Assembly: GCF_004664715.2 (NCBI RefSeq)
Contig: NC_051063.1
Location: 147,833,165 to 147,897,164, forward strand
DNA: 64,000 bases
From: Peromyscus leucopus
Taxonomy: Eukaryota > Chordata > Mammalia > Rodentia > Cricetidae
Direction: 5' to 3'
How positions within the stretch are numbered: the stretch's first letter is position 1; every line of letters starts with the position of its first letter. Below are positions 61,706 through 64,000 of the stretch, piece after piece. Below the pieces are notes generated by a model. That model was not told the DNA's origin. It saw nothing but the letters and a program-made list of their open reading frames with translations, and searched no databases. The position numbers were made by a program, and so were the translations under genes.

Positions 61706-64000
61706 GCAGAAAGAGCTCAAGATCCTGAGTCTCAGGGAGGCTCAGTGTCCTCAATGTCCTTGGGTGTGCTAGGGACAGTCACCTGGGAGGGATGCCCCGG
61801 CTGAGGCGTCCTGGGGGAGGCGGGGCTGAGACACCTGTGGGGACTGAGGCAGAGCCCCAGCTGTCTCCAGTATCTGAAGTATGTTTTCCTTGCACTATCT
61901 TTGAACTGTGCTTTGTTTGTTTTTCATTTTCTGTTCTAGTCTGGGCTTTCATCTTTGCTTTATATTTTTGAAGTCTGAATGTGAGGCCCAAGGCTGAAAT
62001 AAAATAAGTCTTAAATCTTAGGGAGAGTAAAGTATCAAAGGAGTCTTCACATAATCTAGGATCTCACGGTTAAATCTGTATTTGTGCTCCTGGTAAAAAT
62101 ACCTCTCTGACCCAAGAACATTCTAGAGTTTGGAGGAAGCAATAACAAACAACAGAGAGCTTTGGATGGGGTCAGTGTTTTGGATAGGAAGGGCAGTGTT
62201 ATCTCGGCGGCTTCATCCAGCCGACAGACACCTGGGCCGGCCTGCGGTTGCCAACCTGTGCTTTCCTGACTGCAAGACTTCTCCCACAGCCAACCCCAGG
62301 CAGCCACCTGACCTGCCTTCCTGCCGCTGTGAGCTCCACCCTCAGCCTGCTCTCCTCCAAACCACAGCACCATAGGTAGAAAGCGCTCCTACAGCTTCCT
62401 CTCGAGAATGGTACACTAACCCGATGTAAGACCTCCTTGGTAGTATCTCAACGTTCCTGGTACACCTTCCAAGAGTCGCATAGCAAGAAACCTGTTAGAA
62501 CGTTCTCTCACAGTTTGACCAGCCAACCCTTCTGAAATACGTTTTGGTATTAGAAAGTGTGTGGCTTCTTTCTGTTCTCTTTCTTGGTCCTGTGAGTGGA
62601 TGGTTCTCAGTCAGGGTGTCTCGTGGGGTTGTGACCTGAAGGTGTGGGGACTGGACTGACTCATACACATATTCAATTGGCATTCTGAGGTAGCTTCTTC
62701 ATGTCTGTACTGAGGCTTCAGCTGGGGTGGCTGGGCCACCCAGGGCCTGTCTCCCATGTGAGCAGCCCACACTGACTCACCAGAAGACCTCTCGGGGCAG
62801 TACATTTCTTCACCTGCAGGTGTACCAAAGATGCTGTGGACAAAGCTGCCACACGTCATAGGGGAGAATCTCTGAAGTCTACAGCTTCCTTTTCAGTACA
62901 TCTGAGGGAAAGGGTGAACAGAGAGGTTTGGCCCACTGGAGCTCACGGGGAAGATGGCCCTCGAAGGGAGAAGAGCCGTAAGGAGATGCACTATCCAGCT
63001 AGAAAACAGTTGAGAATTCCATCTACATTTATTAGAATGTTCTAGTTCAACCATTGCTTTTGTGATTTTTTTTTCTCTCTCTCTTGGCTCTTATTTCCTG
63101 TTGTGTGGACCTTTTTCAGAACCATTTGGGAAATGTCCCAAAAGTTGGGTAAGTGAGCCTGGAGTGCTGACAGAGGTTTCTGTTACTGGCTCTAAATGAA
63201 TGTCCTGTGTCCTCTTTAGAAGGGTATCTTTCCTTTGTCCAGTAAAAAAGACGTTGGCATATCCAGGGCCTGCCTCTGAAAAATGACCCCTCCTGCTGCA
63301 GAGCCAGCCCTGAGGAGGTGGCCAGAGAAGCTGCGGCCCGGCCGCAGTTCCCTTCTGACCTTGGGCTGGTTATCACACACGCTTGGACAGGGCTTCCGCT
63401 CTTTGTCTGGACATGCGTCAGTCATCTTGTTCTCTGTATTAATTTCCCTTGTCCTCCTCTTTGCATTCCGCTCTCATTGACACTCGTGAGTCTTTGGTCC
63501 TGGAGCAATGGGCTCAGCTCTCCAGCAGGCCTCTGGGTACCCAGGGCGCCTGGCTAGCCTGGCTACAGCAGAAGCACTCCGGGGGCTGACAGCCCTGTGG
63601 GGAACTCTTCTCCTGACAGGAATTGATAAGGGCACATTATGTAAAATCTGGAGGGCAGAGCTTTCTCTTTTAGGTCAGTACTCAGCCTGCAGCTGAAAGG
63701 GCTAATCAGCAGAGGCATTTTCTGTGTTCATTCCAGAGACTTTCCCAGGGGCACAATAAATCTCCCAGGCTTGTTTACGGGAGCATTGTTATTTAACAAG
63801 CCAGGCTTCTGAGCTTAAGAGGTTTTGGTTTCATCAAATCTAACCCAACCTGCCACATTTGTGATTCATTACCAGCTACTCAGACTGCGTCCTGTAAGGT
63901 AATGGAATTTTGCATACTTAAAAATAATCTCCATGCACAAGACTAACCTTCTGTGCATTTGGGGACTGTATAGCAGCTGTGTGTCTTTGTCCTCTTCTTA
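61706..64000. other. Single-copy-looking DNA to the window end, no gene recognised
   Basis: About 2.3 kb without recognisable dispersed repeats. Frames of 60-105 codons on both strands overlap and show no known domains. 63590-63990 has the look of conserved non-coding sequence (TTAAC, TGTTTAC, CTAATC cores), but this cannot be shown from one genome. No splice pair or polyadenylation site could be tied to a gene. Confidence 0.5.

Overview
This 64 kb window is non-coding DNA from a muroid rodent, most probably a cricetid (hamster, vole or deer-mouse lineage). The evidence is its interspersed repeats. About 25 B1 SINEs are present, and several carry the cricetid-style 3' half (gctaccaagtgag, aaaggcgcaaagctac). 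There are also B2, B3, B4/RSINE and ID-type SINEs, rodent L1 3' ends, rodent-restricted URR1 DNA transposons, muroid ERV LTRs, and older mammalian repeats (L2, L1M, MLT1-like LTRs, MER5). Almost all long open frames are simple repeats or SINE sequence: His-Thr from (TG)n, Ser-Leu from (TC)n, Glu-Arg from (GA)n. I recognise no protein-coding exon, tRNA, rRNA, CRISPR array or bacterial-type operon. The window reads as intergenic DNA or the inside of a very large intron.

Layout. 1-5 kb holds L1/B1/B2 repeats, a rodent mid-repetitive element, an ERV LTR and a B1-in-B4 nest. 5-9 kb has an ancient L1M 3' end, a rodent L1 3' end and B1s. 9.16-9.86 kb is a 700 bp compound TG/GA array with a 40 bp higher-order unit. 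10-16 kb is mostly single-copy DNA with B4, B3, MER5, MLT1 and URR1 copies. 17-25 kb is repeat-dense: RSINEs, an antisense L1M broken by SINEs, an antisense MLT1-like LTR, and two solo LTRs with perfect 6 bp target duplications. 25-31 kb has L2, B2, long purine tracts, a mid-repetitive element and a third solo LTR. 31-40 kb has B2, a second URR1, B1s, LTR-like DNA and the 3' end of an endogenous retrovirus (polypurine tract plus LTR). 40-49 kb is AT-rich with a run of antisense B1s, a 147 bp polypyrimidine tract, and a class I-like solo LTR inserted in a B1. 49-64 kb is the most single-copy part, with an L1M ORF2/3' end at 53.5-54.6 kb and scattered SINEs.

No genes work together here. What can be read is a transposition record: about a dozen insertions have target-site duplications (TSDs) that fix their boundaries, and nesting gives relative ages. 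Other items worth checking are two weak exon-like segments, a perfect 20 bp palindrome containing a p53-type half-site, a consensus CRE octamer, and several single-copy stretches that could be conserved regulatory DNA. I found nothing that supports an undescribed biological system. Family names come from memory of consensus sequences and were not checked by a search.
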